Shown here: piece after piece, positions 1 to 8,644 of the stretch
How positions within the stretch are numbered: the stretch's first letter is position 1
Layout of the letters: the number at the start of each line of letters is the position of its first letter
Assembly: GCA_002300355.1 (NCBI GenBank)
Contig: NSGV01000001.1
Location: 5,270,001 to 5,334,000, forward strand
Reading direction: 5' to 3'
Length of the DNA: 64,000 nucleotides
Origin: Streptomyces sp. TLI_235
Lineage (GTDB): Bacteria; Actinomycetota; Actinomycetes; Streptomycetales; Streptomycetaceae
Translations under genes and position numbers: made by a program
The notes under the pieces: generated by a model
Databases searched by the model: none
What the model saw: only the letters and a program-made list of their open reading frames with translations
What the model was told of the DNA's origin: nothing

Positions 1-69
1 GCGCTGCGCCAGCAGCGCAGCCGGTCGGACGCAAGCACACTTCCAGAAGCGGAACAAGCGGAGCATTTG

Positions 70-1209
70 GTGGCCACGGACTACTACGCGGTACTCGGCG
101 TCCGACGGGATGCGGGGCAGGACGAGATCAAGAAGGCGTTCCGGCGCCTCGCGCGCGAACTGCACCCGGACGTCAACCCGGACCCGAAGACCCAGGAGCG
201 GTTCAAGGAGATCAACGCCGCCTACGAGGTGCTCTCCGACCCCGCCAAGCGGCAGGTCTACGACCTCGGCGGCGACCCGCTCTCGCCGAACGGCGGCGGC
301 GCGGGTGCGGGCGGCTTCGGCGCCGCGGGCTTCGGCTTCTCCGACATCATGGACGCCTTCTTCGGCGCCGCCGGCGGCCAGCGCGGCCCGCGCTCGCGGA
401 CCCGCCGCGGCCAGGACGCCATGATCCGCCTGGAGATCACCCTGGAGGAGGCCGCCTTCGGCACCACCAAGGAACTCCAGGTCGACACCGCCGTCACCTG
501 CACCACCTGCTCCGGCGAGGGCGCCGCACCCGGCACCTCCGCGCAGACCTGTGACATGTGCCGCGGCAAGGGCGAGGTCTCCCAGGTCACCCGGTCCTTC
601 CTGGGCCAGGTCATGACCTCCCGCCCCTGCCCGCAGTGCCAGGGCTTCGGCACCGTCGTGCCCACCCCCTGCCCGGAGTGCGCCGGCGACGGCCGCGTCC
701 GCGCCCGCCGCAACCTCACCGTCAAGATCCCCGCCGGTGTCGACAACGGCACCCGCATCCAGCTGGCCGGCGAGGGCGAGGTCGGCCCCGGCGGCGGCCC
801 GGCCGGCGACCTGTACGTCGAGATCGCCGAGACCAGCCACGCGGTCTTCCAGCGCCGCGGCGACGACCTGCACTGCACGGTCACCATCCCGATGACCGCC
901 GCCGCACTCGGCACCCAGGTGCCGCTGCAGACCCTGGACGGGCTGGAGGAGGTCGACATCCGGCCCGGCACCCAGTCCGGACAGTCCATCCCGCTGCACG
1001 GCCGCGGCATCACGCACCTGCGGGGCGGCGGCCGGGGCGACCTGATAGTGCATGTCGAGGTGCAGACGCCGGTCAAGCTCGACCCCGAGCAGGAGGACCT
1101 GCTGCGGCGGCTCGCCGTGCTGCGCGGCGAGGAGCGCCCGTCCGGCCAGTTCGCACCGGGCCAGCAGGGCCTCTTCTCCCGCCTCAAGGACGCCTTCAAC
1201 GGGCGCTGA
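70..1209 (+). CDS. dnaJ: Chaperone protein DnaJ (DnaJ2 type)
   Basis: Hsp40 co-chaperone that delivers unfolded clients to DnaK and stimulates its ATPase in the cytoplasm. 379 aa. The J domain (about residues 1-70) carries HPD at 32-34. A Gly/Phe-rich linker follows, then a zinc domain with four CxxCxGxG repeats (CTTCSGEG, CDMCRGKG, CPQCQGFG, CPECAGDG) and the C-terminal client-binding domains. I start at GTG 70, giving MATDYYAVLG, with GGAG at 60-63; the in-frame TTG at 67 is less likely. No stop occurs in this frame before it. In Streptomyces the repressor gene hrcA normally lies just upstream, and would be outside the window. rsmE follows 79 bp downstream, so the two are probably co-transcribed. 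Confidence 0.97.
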   Translation: MATDYYAVLGVRRDAGQDEIKKAFRRLARELHPDVNPDPKTQERFKEINAAYEVLSDPAKRQVYDLGGDPLSPNGGGAGAGGFGAAGFGFSDIMDAFFGAAGGQRGPRSRTRRGQDAMIRLEITLEEAAFGTTKELQVDTAVTCTTCSGEGAAPGTSAQTCDMCRGKGEVSQVTRSFLGQVMTSRPCPQCQGFGTVVPTPCPECAGDGRVRARRNLTVKIPAGVDNGTRIQLAGEGEVGPGGGPAGDLYVEIAETSHAVFQRRGDDLHCTVTIPMTAAALGTQVPLQTLDGLEEVDIRPGTQSGQSIPLHGRGITHLRGGGRGDLIVHVEVQTPVKLDPEQEDLLRRLAVLRGEERPSGQFAPGQQGLFSRLKDAFNGR

Positions 1210-1288
1210 GGCCAGTCGCCGACCATCAGGCGCGTGGGGTGCCCCCACGCGCCCCTGGTCGTTCACCTACCTGTAAGGAAGGCCCTTC

Positions 1289-2038
1289 ATGACTGCGCCG
1301 GTGTTCGTCGTCGAGAGTGCGGTGCTGGCCGGGGTCGTGCCGGGTGCGGTGGTGCGGCTGGACGGGCCGGAGGGGCGGCACGCCGTCGCGGTGAAGCGGC
1401 TGGAGGTCGGCGAGGCGGTCACGCTGGCCGACGGGCTCGGCCTGGGGGTCGACGGCACGGTCGCCGCCGTGCACGGCAAGGACGCGCTGGACGTCACCGT
1501 GGACACCGTCCGCGAGGAGCCGGAGCCGGGCCCGCGGATCGTCGTCGTCCAGGCGCTGCCGAAGGGCGACCGCGGCGAACTCGCGGTGGAGACCATGACC
1601 GAGGTCGGCGTCGACGTGGTGATCCCGTGGGCGGCCTCCCGCTGCATCACGCAGTGGAAGGGCGACCGCGGGGCCAGGGCGCTCGCCAAGTGGCGGGCCA
1701 CCGCCCGGGAGGCGGGCAAGCAGTCGCGCCGGCTCCGCTTCCCCGAGGTGCGGGAGCTCGTGACCACCCGTCAGCTCGCGCCGGTGCTAGCCGCCGCGTC
1801 CCTCGCCGCCGTGCTGCACGAGGACGGTGCCGCGCCGCTCGCCGCCGCCCCGCTGCCGGAGACCGGCGACATCGTGCTGGTGGTCGGCCCCGAGGGCGGC
1901 GTCTCGCCGGAGGAGCTGGCCGCGTTCGCCGAGGCCGGAGCGGCCCCGTACCGGCTCGGCCCGTCGGTGCTGCGCACCTCCACGGCCGGGGTGGCGGCGG
2001 GTGCCCTGCTGCTCGGCCGGACCGGCCGCTGGTCCTGA
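1289..2038 (+). CDS. rsmE: 16S rRNA (uracil-1498-N3)-methyltransferase
   Basis: SPOUT-class methyltransferase that N3-methylates U1498 in helix 44 of 16S rRNA using S-adenosylmethionine. 249 aa, the usual family length. A PUA-like N-terminal domain precedes the trefoil-knot domain, whose SAM-binding motifs are visible as GPEGGVSPEE and LGPSVLRTSTAGVAA near the C-terminus. The ATG is preceded by AAGGAAGG at good spacing. It follows dnaJ, an order common in actinobacteria and Firmicutes. Confidence 0.95.
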   Translation: MTAPVFVVESAVLAGVVPGAVVRLDGPEGRHAVAVKRLEVGEAVTLADGLGLGVDGTVAAVHGKDALDVTVDTVREEPEPGPRIVVVQALPKGDRGELAVETMTEVGVDVVIPWAASRCITQWKGDRGARALAKWRATAREAGKQSRRLRFPEVRELVTTRQLAPVLAAASLAAVLHEDGAAPLAAAPLPETGDIVLVVGPEGGVSPEELAAFAEAGAAPYRLGPSVLRTSTAGVAAGALLLGRTGRWS

Positions 2039-2119
2039 ACGGGCCACCCGTGCCGGGTGGTTCGCGCCCGGTTCGTACGCTCAAGAAGAAACCCCCTGCG
2101 GTGCGGGCGGCCGGGTGCC

Positions 2120-2125
2120 TAGGGT
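2120..2125 (+). promoter_or_regulatory. -10 box TAGGGT, probable leaderless promoter of the S41 protease gene
   Basis: TAGGGT ends 6 nt before the GTG at 2132, so the transcript would start at or next to the start codon. No Shine-Dalgarno sequence lies before that GTG, which fits a leaderless mRNA. No convincing -35 is visible. Confidence 0.5.
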
Positions 2126-2131
2126 GCTGGT

Positions 2132-5100
2132 GTGACCGAACCGCAGAGCACCTCACACGGCGCCTACCTGCGCCACCCCCACCTGCACGGCGACCTCGTC
2201 GCCTTCGTTGCCGAGGACGACGTCTGGCTCGCCCCGCTGGACGGCGGCCGGGCCTGGCGGCTGACGGCCGACCGGACGCCGGTCAGCCACCCGCGCTTCT
2301 CCCCGGACGGCCGGCACATCGCCTGGACCTCGACCAGGGACGGCGCGCCGGAGATCCATGTCGCCCCCACCGAGGGCGGCCCCTCCCGCAGGCTCACCCA
2401 CTGGGGCAGCCCCCGTACCGCCCTGCGCGGCTGGACGGCCGACGGCCGGCCGGTCGCCGTGACCACGGCCGGCCAGGCCACCCTGCGCCGCACCTGGGCC
2501 TTCGCCGTCCCGCTGGACGGCGGCGAGCCGGCCCGGCTGCCGTACGGGCCGGTCGGCGGGCTGGCGTTCGAGCCGGGCGGCGAGCGCGCCCTGCTGCTGT
2601 CGGCGTTCAGCCGCGAGCCCGCGCACTGGAAGCGCTACCGCGGCGGCACCACCGGCAAGCTGTGGATCGGCGAGCGCGACTTCGAGCGCCTGCACACCGG
2701 CCTCGGCGGCAACATCGAGTCGCCGCTGTGGGTCGGCGGCCGGATCGCGTTCCTGTCGGACCACGAGGGCACCGGGCAGCTGTACTCCAGCCTCCCCGAC
2801 GGCTCGGACCTGCGCCGCCACACCGACGGCGGGTTCTACGCCCGCAACGCCACCACCGACGGCACCCGGGTGGTCTGGCACAGCGGCGGCGACCTGTGGC
2901 TGCTGGAGGACCTGGAGGGCGCCGAGCCGCGCCGCCTGGACGTCCTCCTCGCCGGGCCGCGCACCCGCCGCCAGCCGCACCCGGTCTCCGCCGCCGGGCA
3001 CCTGGACTCCGTCGCCCCGGACCGCACCGGGCGGGCGGGCGCGGTCGTCGTCCGCGGCACCGTGCACTGGCTGACGCACCGTGAGGGCCCGGCCCGCGTC
3101 CTGGACGCCGCCCCCGGGGTGCGCGCCCGGCTGGCCCGGGTGGTGCCCGGTGCCGACGGCGGCCAGGGCGTCGTCTGGGTCACCGACGCCGAGGGCGACG
3201 ACGCCCTCGAGCTGGCGCCCGCCGTGCTCGGCGCCGACCGCCGCCGGCTGGCCGCCGGCGGGCTCGGCCGGGTGCTGGACCTCGCCGTCTCGCCCGACGG
3301 CCGGCAGCTGGCCGTCGCCTCGCACGACGGCCGGGTGCTGCTCGTGGCGCTCTCCGACGGCACCGTGCACGAGCTCGCCCGCAGCGAGAACGGCGAGGTC
3401 ACCGGCCTCGCGTTCAGCCCGGACTCCAGCTGGCTGGCCTGGTCGAGCCCGGTGCTCGGCGCGTGGTCGCTGCGCCAGATCATGCTGGCCGACCTGACCA
3501 GCCGGACGGTCAGCGAGGCCACCCAGCAGCGCTTCGTCGACTACGCGCCGGCCTTCACCGCGGACGGCAAGCACCTGGCCTTCCTGTCGGTGCGCAACTT
3601 CGACCCGGTGTACGACTCGCACTCCTTCGACCTGTCCTTCCCGACCGGCTGCCGCCCGTACCTGATCACGCTGGCCGCCGACACCCCGTCACCGTTCGGC
3701 CCGCAGCGGGCCGGCCGCCCGGTCGGCGCCGAGGACGAGGACGGCAAGGCCGCCGGCAAGGGCGCCAAGGAGGCCGCGGACGCCCGCGAGGGCGAGGAGT
3801 CGGCCCCGTCGACCCGGGTCGACCTGGAGGGCATCGCCGACCGCATCCTGCCCTTCCCGGTCGAGGGCGGCTCCTTCGGCAGCCTGAAGGCCACCAAGGA
3901 GGGCGTCGTCTGGACGCGGATGCCGCTGCTCGGCGAGCTCGGCGACACCGCCGCCTCGCTGGAGGACGACCACCCGCGGCCCGTCCTGGAGCGGTTCGAC
4001 TTCAAGAAGCGCCGCGCCGAGGAGCTCGTGCACGCCCTGGACGGCTTCGCGGTCAGCGGCGACGGCTCCCGGCTCGCCGTGCTGGACGAGTCGCGGCTGC
4101 GGATCGTCCCCGCCGACCAGAAGGCCGGCGAGGACGACGAGGTGGACGTCGACCTGGCCCGGGTGCGGGTCACCGTCGACCCGGCCGCCGAGTGGCTCCA
4201 GATGTTCGACGAGAACGGCCGCATCATGCGGGACAACTACTGGCGCGCCGACATGAACGGCGTCGACTGGGCCGGGGTCCTCGACCGCTACCGCCCGCTG
4301 GTGGACCGCCTCGGAAGCCACGACGACCTCGTCGACCTGCTGTGGGAGACGGTCGGCGAGCTCGGCACCTCGCACGCCTACGTCACCCCGCCCGGCCGCG
4401 GCACCGAGGCCGCCCGCCGGCAGGGCCTGCTCGGCGCCGACCTGGTCCGCGACGGCGACGTGTGGCGGGTCGAGCGGATCCTGCCCGGCGAGTCCTCCGA
4501 CCCGCGTGCCCGCTCGCCGCTGGCCGCCCCCGGCGTGGCCGTCCGGCCCGGCGACGCGGTGCTCGCCGTCGACGGCCGCCCGGTCGACCCGGTCACCGGC
4601 CCGGCCCCGCTGCTCGCCGGCACCGCAGGCCAGCCGGTGGAGCTCACCGTCGCCGGCAAGGACGGCGTCCACCGCCACCCGGTGGTGGTGCCGCTCGCCG
4701 ACGAGGAGGCGCTGCGCTACCACGACTGGGTGGCCGGCCGGCGCGCCGAGGTCCGCGAGCGCTCCGGCGGCCGGCTCGGCTACCTGCACGTGCCGGACAT
4801 GGTCAGCTCCGGCTGGGCCCAGCTCCACCGCGATCTGCGGGTCGAACTCGCCCGCGAGGGCGTCGTCGTCGACCTGCGGGAGAACCGCGGCGGCCACACC
4901 TCCCAGCTGATCGTCGAGAAGCTCAACCGGCGGATCGTCGGCTGGGACCGCGGCCGCGACCTGGCCAACCCGGAGCCGTACCCCGGGGACGCCCCGCGCG
5001 GCCCGGTGGTGGCGCTCGCCAACGAGTTCTCCGGCTCCGACGGCGACATCGTCAACGCCGCGATCCAGGCGCTCGGCATCGGCCCGGTGGTCGGCACCCG

Positions 5101-5365
5101 CACCTGGGGCGGCGTCATCGGCATCGACGGCAAGTACTCCCTGGTGGACGGCACGGCGATCACCCAGCCCAAGTACGCCTTCTGGCTGGAGGGCTACGGC
5201 TGGGGCGTGGAGAACCACGGCGTCGACCCGGACGTCGAGGTGGACTGCGCGCCGCAGGACTGGGCGGCCGCCCGCGACCCGCAGCTCGCCGAGGGCGTCC
5301 GCCTGGCGCTGGAGGCGCTCGCCGAGCACCCGGCGAAGACCCCGCCGCCGCTGCCCGCGCTGTAG
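2132..5365 (+). CDS. Tricorn-like S41 family serine protease
   Basis: Large (1077 aa) homologue of archaeal tricorn protease, thought to degrade oligopeptides downstream of the proteasome, which actinobacteria possess. The N-terminal half holds beta-propeller repeats of the PD40 type (FSPDGRHIAWTSTRDG, VSPDGRQLAVASHDG, FSPDSSWLAWSSP). An acidic Lys/Ala/Glu-rich linker follows near residues 535-560, then a PDZ domain around 770-850 and the S41 core. The likely catalytic His is in TSHAYV near 747 and the nucleophile is the Ser of SDGD near 968, close to tricorn His746/Ser965. There is no signal peptide, so it is cytoplasmic. Start GTG 2132 is chosen because a -10 box sits directly before it. 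Confidence 0.93.
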   Translation: MTEPQSTSHGAYLRHPHLHGDLVAFVAEDDVWLAPLDGGRAWRLTADRTPVSHPRFSPDGRHIAWTSTRDGAPEIHVAPTEGGPSRRLTHWGSPRTALRGWTADGRPVAVTTAGQATLRRTWAFAVPLDGGEPARLPYGPVGGLAFEPGGERALLLSAFSREPAHWKRYRGGTTGKLWIGERDFERLHTGLGGNIESPLWVGGRIAFLSDHEGTGQLYSSLPDGSDLRRHTDGGFYARNATTDGTRVVWHSGGDLWLLEDLEGAEPRRLDVLLAGPRTRRQPHPVSAAGHLDSVAPDRTGRAGAVVVRGTVHWLTHREGPARVLDAAPGVRARLARVVPGADGGQGVVWVTDAEGDDALELAPAVLGADRRRLAAGGLGRVLDLAVSPDGRQLAVASHDGRVLLVALSDGTVHELARSENGEVTGLAFSPDSSWLAWSSPVLGAWSLRQIMLADLTSRTVSEATQQRFVDYAPAFTADGKHLAFLSVRNFDPVYDSHSFDLSFPTGCRPYLITLAADTPSPFGPQRAGRPVGAEDEDGKAAGKGAKEAADAREGEESAPSTRVDLEGIADRILPFPVEGGSFGSLKATKEGVVWTRMPLLGELGDTAASLEDDHPRPVLERFDFKKRRAEELVHALDGFAVSGDGSRLAVLDESRLRIVPADQKAGEDDEVDVDLARVRVTVDPAAEWLQMFDENGRIMRDNYWRADMNGVDWAGVLDRYRPLVDRLGSHDDLVDLLWETVGELGTSHAYVTPPGRGTEAARRQGLLGADLVRDGDVWRVERILPGESSDPRARSPLAAPGVAVRPGDAVLAVDGRPVDPVTGPAPLLAGTAGQPVELTVAGKDGVHRHPVVVPLADEEALRYHDWVAGRRAEVRERSGGRLGYLHVPDMVSSGWAQLHRDLRVELAREGVVVDLRENRGGHTSQLIVEKLNRRIVGWDRGRDLANPEPYPGDAPRGPVVALANEFSGSDGDIVNAAIQALGIGPVVGTRTWGGVIGIDGKYSLVDGTAITQPKYAFWLEGYGWGVENHGVDPDVEVDCAPQDWAAARDPQLAEGVRLALEALAEHPAKTPPPLPAL

Positions 5366-5453
5366 GTCCGGTCGCCGCCGCCCGGCCGGGGCGCGAGCCG
5401 CGTGCTCGCGCCCCGCGCCGGGCCGCCCGCCGCGGAGGAGTGCGCAGCTCGGC

Positions 5454-5459
5454 TAGGCT
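5454..5459 (+). promoter_or_regulatory. Possible -10 box TAGGCT for the HIT-rnz pair
   Basis: TAGGCT lies 38 nt before the HIT start codon and would give a 5' UTR of about 30 nt containing the AGGAGA ribosome-binding site. No clear -35 is visible. Confidence 0.35.
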
Positions 5460-5497
5460 GCGGACCGTCACAGACGCGCACGCGCAAGGAGACCGCC

Positions 5498-5857
5498 ATG
5501 GCCGGAGAGGCCCAGCCCGACTGCCTGTTCTGCAAGATCGTGGCGGGTGAGATCCCGGCGACCGTCGTCCGGGAGACCGAGCGGACGGTCGCCTTCCGGG
5601 ACATCAACCCGCAGGCGCCCACCCACGTCCTGGTGATCCCGAAGGTCCACTACCCGAACGCCGGCGAGCTCGCCGCCGCGGAGCCGGAGATCACCGCCCA
5701 GCTGCTCACCGAGGCGGCCCGGGTGGCCGAGGACGAGAAGATCGACGGCCACGGCTACCGGATGATCTTCAACACCGGGTCCGGCGCCGGCCAGACCGTC
5801 TTCCACGCCCACGTGCACGTGCTCGGCGGGGTGCCGCTGCGCGAGGGCCTGGTCTGA
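5498..5857 (+). CDS. HIT-family nucleotide-binding hydrolase (HINT-like)
   Basis: Histidine-triad protein of the HINT branch, a purine-nucleoside phosphoramidate hydrolase; the cellular substrate is unknown. 119 aa. The N-terminal CLFCKIVAGEIPA and the triad HAHVH within VFHAHVHVLGG are typical. ATG 5498 is chosen over an in-frame GTG at 5402 because AGGAGA lies at normal spacing and HINT proteins begin just before DCLFCKI. rnz starts one base after its stop, so the two genes are translationally coupled. Confidence 0.95.
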   Translation: MAGEAQPDCLFCKIVAGEIPATVVRETERTVAFRDINPQAPTHVLVIPKVHYPNAGELAAAEPEITAQLLTEAARVAEDEKIDGHGYRMIFNTGSGAGQTVFHAHVHVLGGVPLREGLV

Positions 5858-5858
5858 G

Positions 5859-6779
5859 GTGTCCCAGCGCGAACTCGTCGTCCTCGGCACCGCCAGCCAG
5901 GTGCCCACGCGGCACCGCAACCACAACGGGTACCTGCTGCGCTGGGACGGCGAGGGCCTGCTCTTCGACCCGGGTGAGGGCACCCAGCGGCAGATGCTGC
6001 ACGCCGGCGTCTCCGCCACCCAGATCACCCGGATCGCGGTGACGCACTTCCACGGCGACCACTGCCTGGGCCTCGCCGGCGTCGTCCAGCGGATCAACCT
6101 GGACCGCGTCCCGCACCCGGTGGACGCCTACTACCCGGCCTCCGGCCAGGTCTTCTTCGACCGGCTGCGGTACGCCTCGGCCTTCCACGAGACCGCCGAG
6201 CTGCGGCCCCGGCCGATCCTCGACCCCGGTCCGCTGCCGGTGCCCGGCGCCCCCTTCGAGCTGTCCGCCGTCCGGCTCTCCCACCCGGTGGAGTCCTTCG
6301 GTTACCGGCTCACCGAGCCCGACAGCCGCCGGATGCTGCCCGAGCGCCTCGCCGCCCTCGGGCTGCGCGGGCCCGCGGTCGGCACCCTCCAGCAGCAGGG
6401 CCGGATCGAGGTGGACGGCCGCACCGTCACCCTGGACGAGGTCAGCGAGACCCGGCCCGGGCAGAGCTTCGCCTTCGTGATGGACACCCGGCTGTGCGAC
6501 GGCGTCGGCGAGCTCGCCGAGGGCGTCGACATGCTGGTCGCCGAGGCCACCTTCGTGGACGCCGACGCGCACCTGGCCTCCGAGCACGGCCACCTCACCG
6601 CCGCGCAGGCCGCCGAGGTCGCCGCCGCCGCCGGGGTGCGCACCCTCGTCCTGGCCCACTTCTCGCAGCGCTACCCGGTCCTCGACCAGCACCTCGCCGA
6701 GGCCCGCAAGCACTTCGACGGCGAGATCGTGATCGCGGAGGACCTGGCGAGGATCCCGGTGCCCCGCCGGCGGCCGTAG
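5859..6779 (+). CDS. rnz: Ribonuclease Z (metallo-beta-lactamase fold)
   Basis: tRNA 3'-end processing endonuclease (ELAC1/RNase Z type), 306 aa. The zinc signature THFHGDHCLGL lies near residues 61-71, and further ligands sit in VMDTRLCD and LVLAHFSQRY, with the C-terminal His region characteristic of RNase Z rather than of generic beta-lactamase-fold proteins. It starts at GTG one base after the HIT gene stop. A strong hairpin follows immediately, closing this transcription unit. Confidence 0.93.
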   Translation: MSQRELVVLGTASQVPTRHRNHNGYLLRWDGEGLLFDPGEGTQRQMLHAGVSATQITRIAVTHFHGDHCLGLAGVVQRINLDRVPHPVDAYYPASGQVFFDRLRYASAFHETAELRPRPILDPGPLPVPGAPFELSAVRLSHPVESFGYRLTEPDSRRMLPERLAALGLRGPAVGTLQQQGRIEVDGRTVTLDEVSETRPGQSFAFVMDTRLCDGVGELAEGVDMLVAEATFVDADAHLASEHGHLTAAQAAEVAAAAGVRTLVLAHFSQRYPVLDQHLAEARKHFDGEIVIAEDLARIPVPRRRP

Positions 6780-6784
6780 AAGGT

Positions 6785-6807
6785 GCCCGGCGGCCCCGCC
6801 GCCGGGC
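6785..6807 (+). terminator. Hairpin terminator after rnz
   Basis: Perfect 10-bp inverted repeat GCCCGGCGGC / GCCGCCGGGC with a 3-nt loop, 5 nt after the rnz stop. It has no U-tract, as usual for streptomycete terminators. Confidence 0.65.
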
Positions 6808-6915
6808 CCCGGCGCGGTGCGTTTCATCAGGTCGGAAACGGAAAACCATTCGCGTGGTTCCCGGGAGTGGCCCACCATCGAATGCGGCCGCCGCGGGCGG
6901 AGCCGCGCCGCCCCT

Positions 6916-6948
6916 GCCCTCCTGTGGAGGGCGTGTGCGGCGTACCCT
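6916..6948 (+). promoter_or_regulatory. Hairpin and -10 box upstream of phoH
   Basis: A 7-bp stem GCCCTCC / GGAGGGC with a 3-nt loop (6916-6932) sits 10 nt before a -10-like TACCCT (6943-6948), inside the 239-bp gap before phoH. The hairpin occupies the spacer between -10 and -35, so it may be an operator. A weaker repeat AACCA / TGGTT lies at 6844-6859. Confidence 0.3.
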
Positions 6949-7018
6949 GGTGACCTCGGACACCCCGAGCTGCACCCCGAGACGACGGATTGGGATGAGG
7001 CAGGCCGCAGGCCGACCC

Positions 7019-8122
7019 ATGAGTGACACACCGCAGACCCGTACCAACGGACAGCCGCGCCGTGAGGCGGCGGCCAGCACCCGGATCGTGATCCCCGAGA
7101 AGCACCCGATGGTGACGCTGCTGGGTGCGGCCGACTCGCTCCTGCGAGTGATCGAGCGGGGCTTCCCGCAGACCGACATCCACGTGCGCGGCAACGAGGT
7201 GACCGCCACCGGGGTCGGCTCCGAGGTCAGGCTGGTCGAGCAGCTCTTCAACGAGATGATGCTGGTGCTGCGCACCGGCCAACCCCTGACGGAGGACGCC
7301 GTGGAGCGCTCCATCGCCATGCTCAGGAGTGCCGCCGAGGACCCGGGCCACCCGGCGCCCTCCGAGGTGTTCACGGCGAACATCCTGTCCAACCGGGGCC
7401 GCACGATCCGCCCCAAGACGCTCAACCAGCAGCGCTACGTCGACGCGATCGACAAGCACACGATCGTGTTCGGCCTCGGCCCGGCCGGCACCGGCAAGAC
7501 CTACCTGGCCATGGCGAAGGCCGTGCAGGCCCTCCAGGCCAAGGAGGTCAACCGGATCATCCTGACCCGGCCGGCCGTCGAGGCGGGGGAGCGGCTGGGC
7601 TTCCTGCCCGGCACCCTCTACGAGAAGATCGACCCGTACCTGCGCCCGCTGTACGACGCGCTGCACGACATGATGGACCCGGACTCGATCCCCCGGCTGA
7701 TGGCCGCCGGCACCATCGAGGTCGCGCCGCTCGCCTACATGCGCGGCCGCACCCTCAACGACGCCTTCATCATCCTCGACGAGGCGCAGAACACCTCGCC
7801 CGAGCAGATGAAGATGTTCCTGACCCGGCTCGGCTTCAACTCCCGCGTGGTGGTCACCGGCGACACCAGCCAGATCGACCTGCCCGGCGGCACCCGCAGC
7901 GGCCTCAAGGTCGTCCAGGAGATCCTCGTCGACGTGCCCGACATCCACTTCTCGGTGCTGACCAGCACCGACGTGGTGCGGCACAAGCTGGTCGGCCGGA
8001 TCGTCGACGCCTACGAGCGTTGGGACGCCCGGCAGGAGGCCGACGAGGCCACCACGAACCGCAAACCCGTCCAGCGCCGGGGCGCCCGTGCCCCGCGCCA
8101 GTCCCATCGCACCGAAAGCTGA
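7019..8122 (+). CDS. phoH: PhoH family ATPase
   Basis: PhoH-type P-loop ATPase related to superfamily-1 helicases, generally linked to RNA metabolism; the exact reaction is not settled. 367 aa. Walker A GPAGTGKTYLAM is near residues 153-164 and Walker B FIILDEAQNTS about 90 residues later, followed by VVTGDTSQIDLP. Start ATG 7019 (MSDTPQT) is a choice; ATG 6995 in the same frame is possible and neither has a good Shine-Dalgarno. ybeY begins 14 bp after the stop. phoH-ybeY adjacency is widely conserved and points to ribosome/RNA quality control. Confidence 0.93.
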   Translation: MSDTPQTRTNGQPRREAAASTRIVIPEKHPMVTLLGAADSLLRVIERGFPQTDIHVRGNEVTATGVGSEVRLVEQLFNEMMLVLRTGQPLTEDAVERSIAMLRSAAEDPGHPAPSEVFTANILSNRGRTIRPKTLNQQRYVDAIDKHTIVFGLGPAGTGKTYLAMAKAVQALQAKEVNRIILTRPAVEAGERLGFLPGTLYEKIDPYLRPLYDALHDMMDPDSIPRLMAAGTIEVAPLAYMRGRTLNDAFIILDEAQNTSPEQMKMFLTRLGFNSRVVVTGDTSQIDLPGGTRSGLKVVQEILVDVPDIHFSVLTSTDVVRHKLVGRIVDAYERWDARQEADEATTNRKPVQRRGARAPRQSHRTES

Positions 8123-8136
8123 GTCACAAGCCCTCC

Positions 8137-8631
8137 ATGTCGATCGACATCGCCAACGAGTCCGGGTGGGACGTCGACGAGGAAGCCATCCTCGACGTCG
8201 CCCGCTACGCCCTCGACAAGATGCGGATCCACCCGCAGTCCGAGCTCTCCGTGATCCTGGTCGACAGCGACGCCATGTCGGAGCTGCACGTCCAGTGGAT
8301 GGACCTGCCAGGGCCCACCGACGTGATGTCCTTCCCGATGGACGAGCTCCGTCCCGGCAAGGAGGGCGAGGAGCTGCCGCAGGGCCTGCTGGGCGACATC
8401 GTGCTCTGCCCCGAGGTCGCCCAGCAGCAGGGCAAGGCCGCCCCCTCCCAGCACTCGATGGACGAGGAGCTGCAGCTGCTCACCGTCCACGGCGTGCTGC
8501 ACGTGCTCGGCTACGACCACGAGGAGCCGGACGAGGAGCGGGAGATGTTCGGGCTGCAGAAGCGCATCCTGGACGACTGGCGCTCCGGCCGCGGCCTGTC
8601 CGGGATCTCCCCGGCGCCGACCACCCACTGA
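8137..8631 (+). CDS. ybeY: Endoribonuclease YbeY (rRNA maturation)
   Basis: Zinc-dependent single-strand endoribonuclease needed for 16S rRNA 3'-end maturation and 70S quality control. 164 aa. The H3xH5xH signature HGVLHVLGYDH lies near residues 118-128, followed by EEPDEEREMF. Start ATG 8137 gives MSIDIANES, the usual family beginning; an in-frame GTG at 8020 would lie inside phoH. It forms part of the phoH-ybeY-CNNM operon. Confidence 0.95.
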   Translation: MSIDIANESGWDVDEEAILDVARYALDKMRIHPQSELSVILVDSDAMSELHVQWMDLPGPTDVMSFPMDELRPGKEGEELPQGLLGDIVLCPEVAQQQGKAAPSQHSMDEELQLLTVHGVLHVLGYDHEEPDEEREMFGLQKRILDDWRSGRGLSGISPAPTTH

Positions 8632-8644
8632 GGGCCGGCCGTCC

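Noticed and set aside
1..69. 3' end of hrcA before dnaJ
   Set aside because: hrcA is expected upstream, but no frame in these 69 bases ends with a stop and a recognisable HrcA C-terminus.
3463..5550. Plus-strand frame of 695 codons inside the tricorn-like gene
   Set aside because: Arg/Pro/Ala-rich out-of-frame shadow; the overlapping frame has clear PDZ and S41 motifs.
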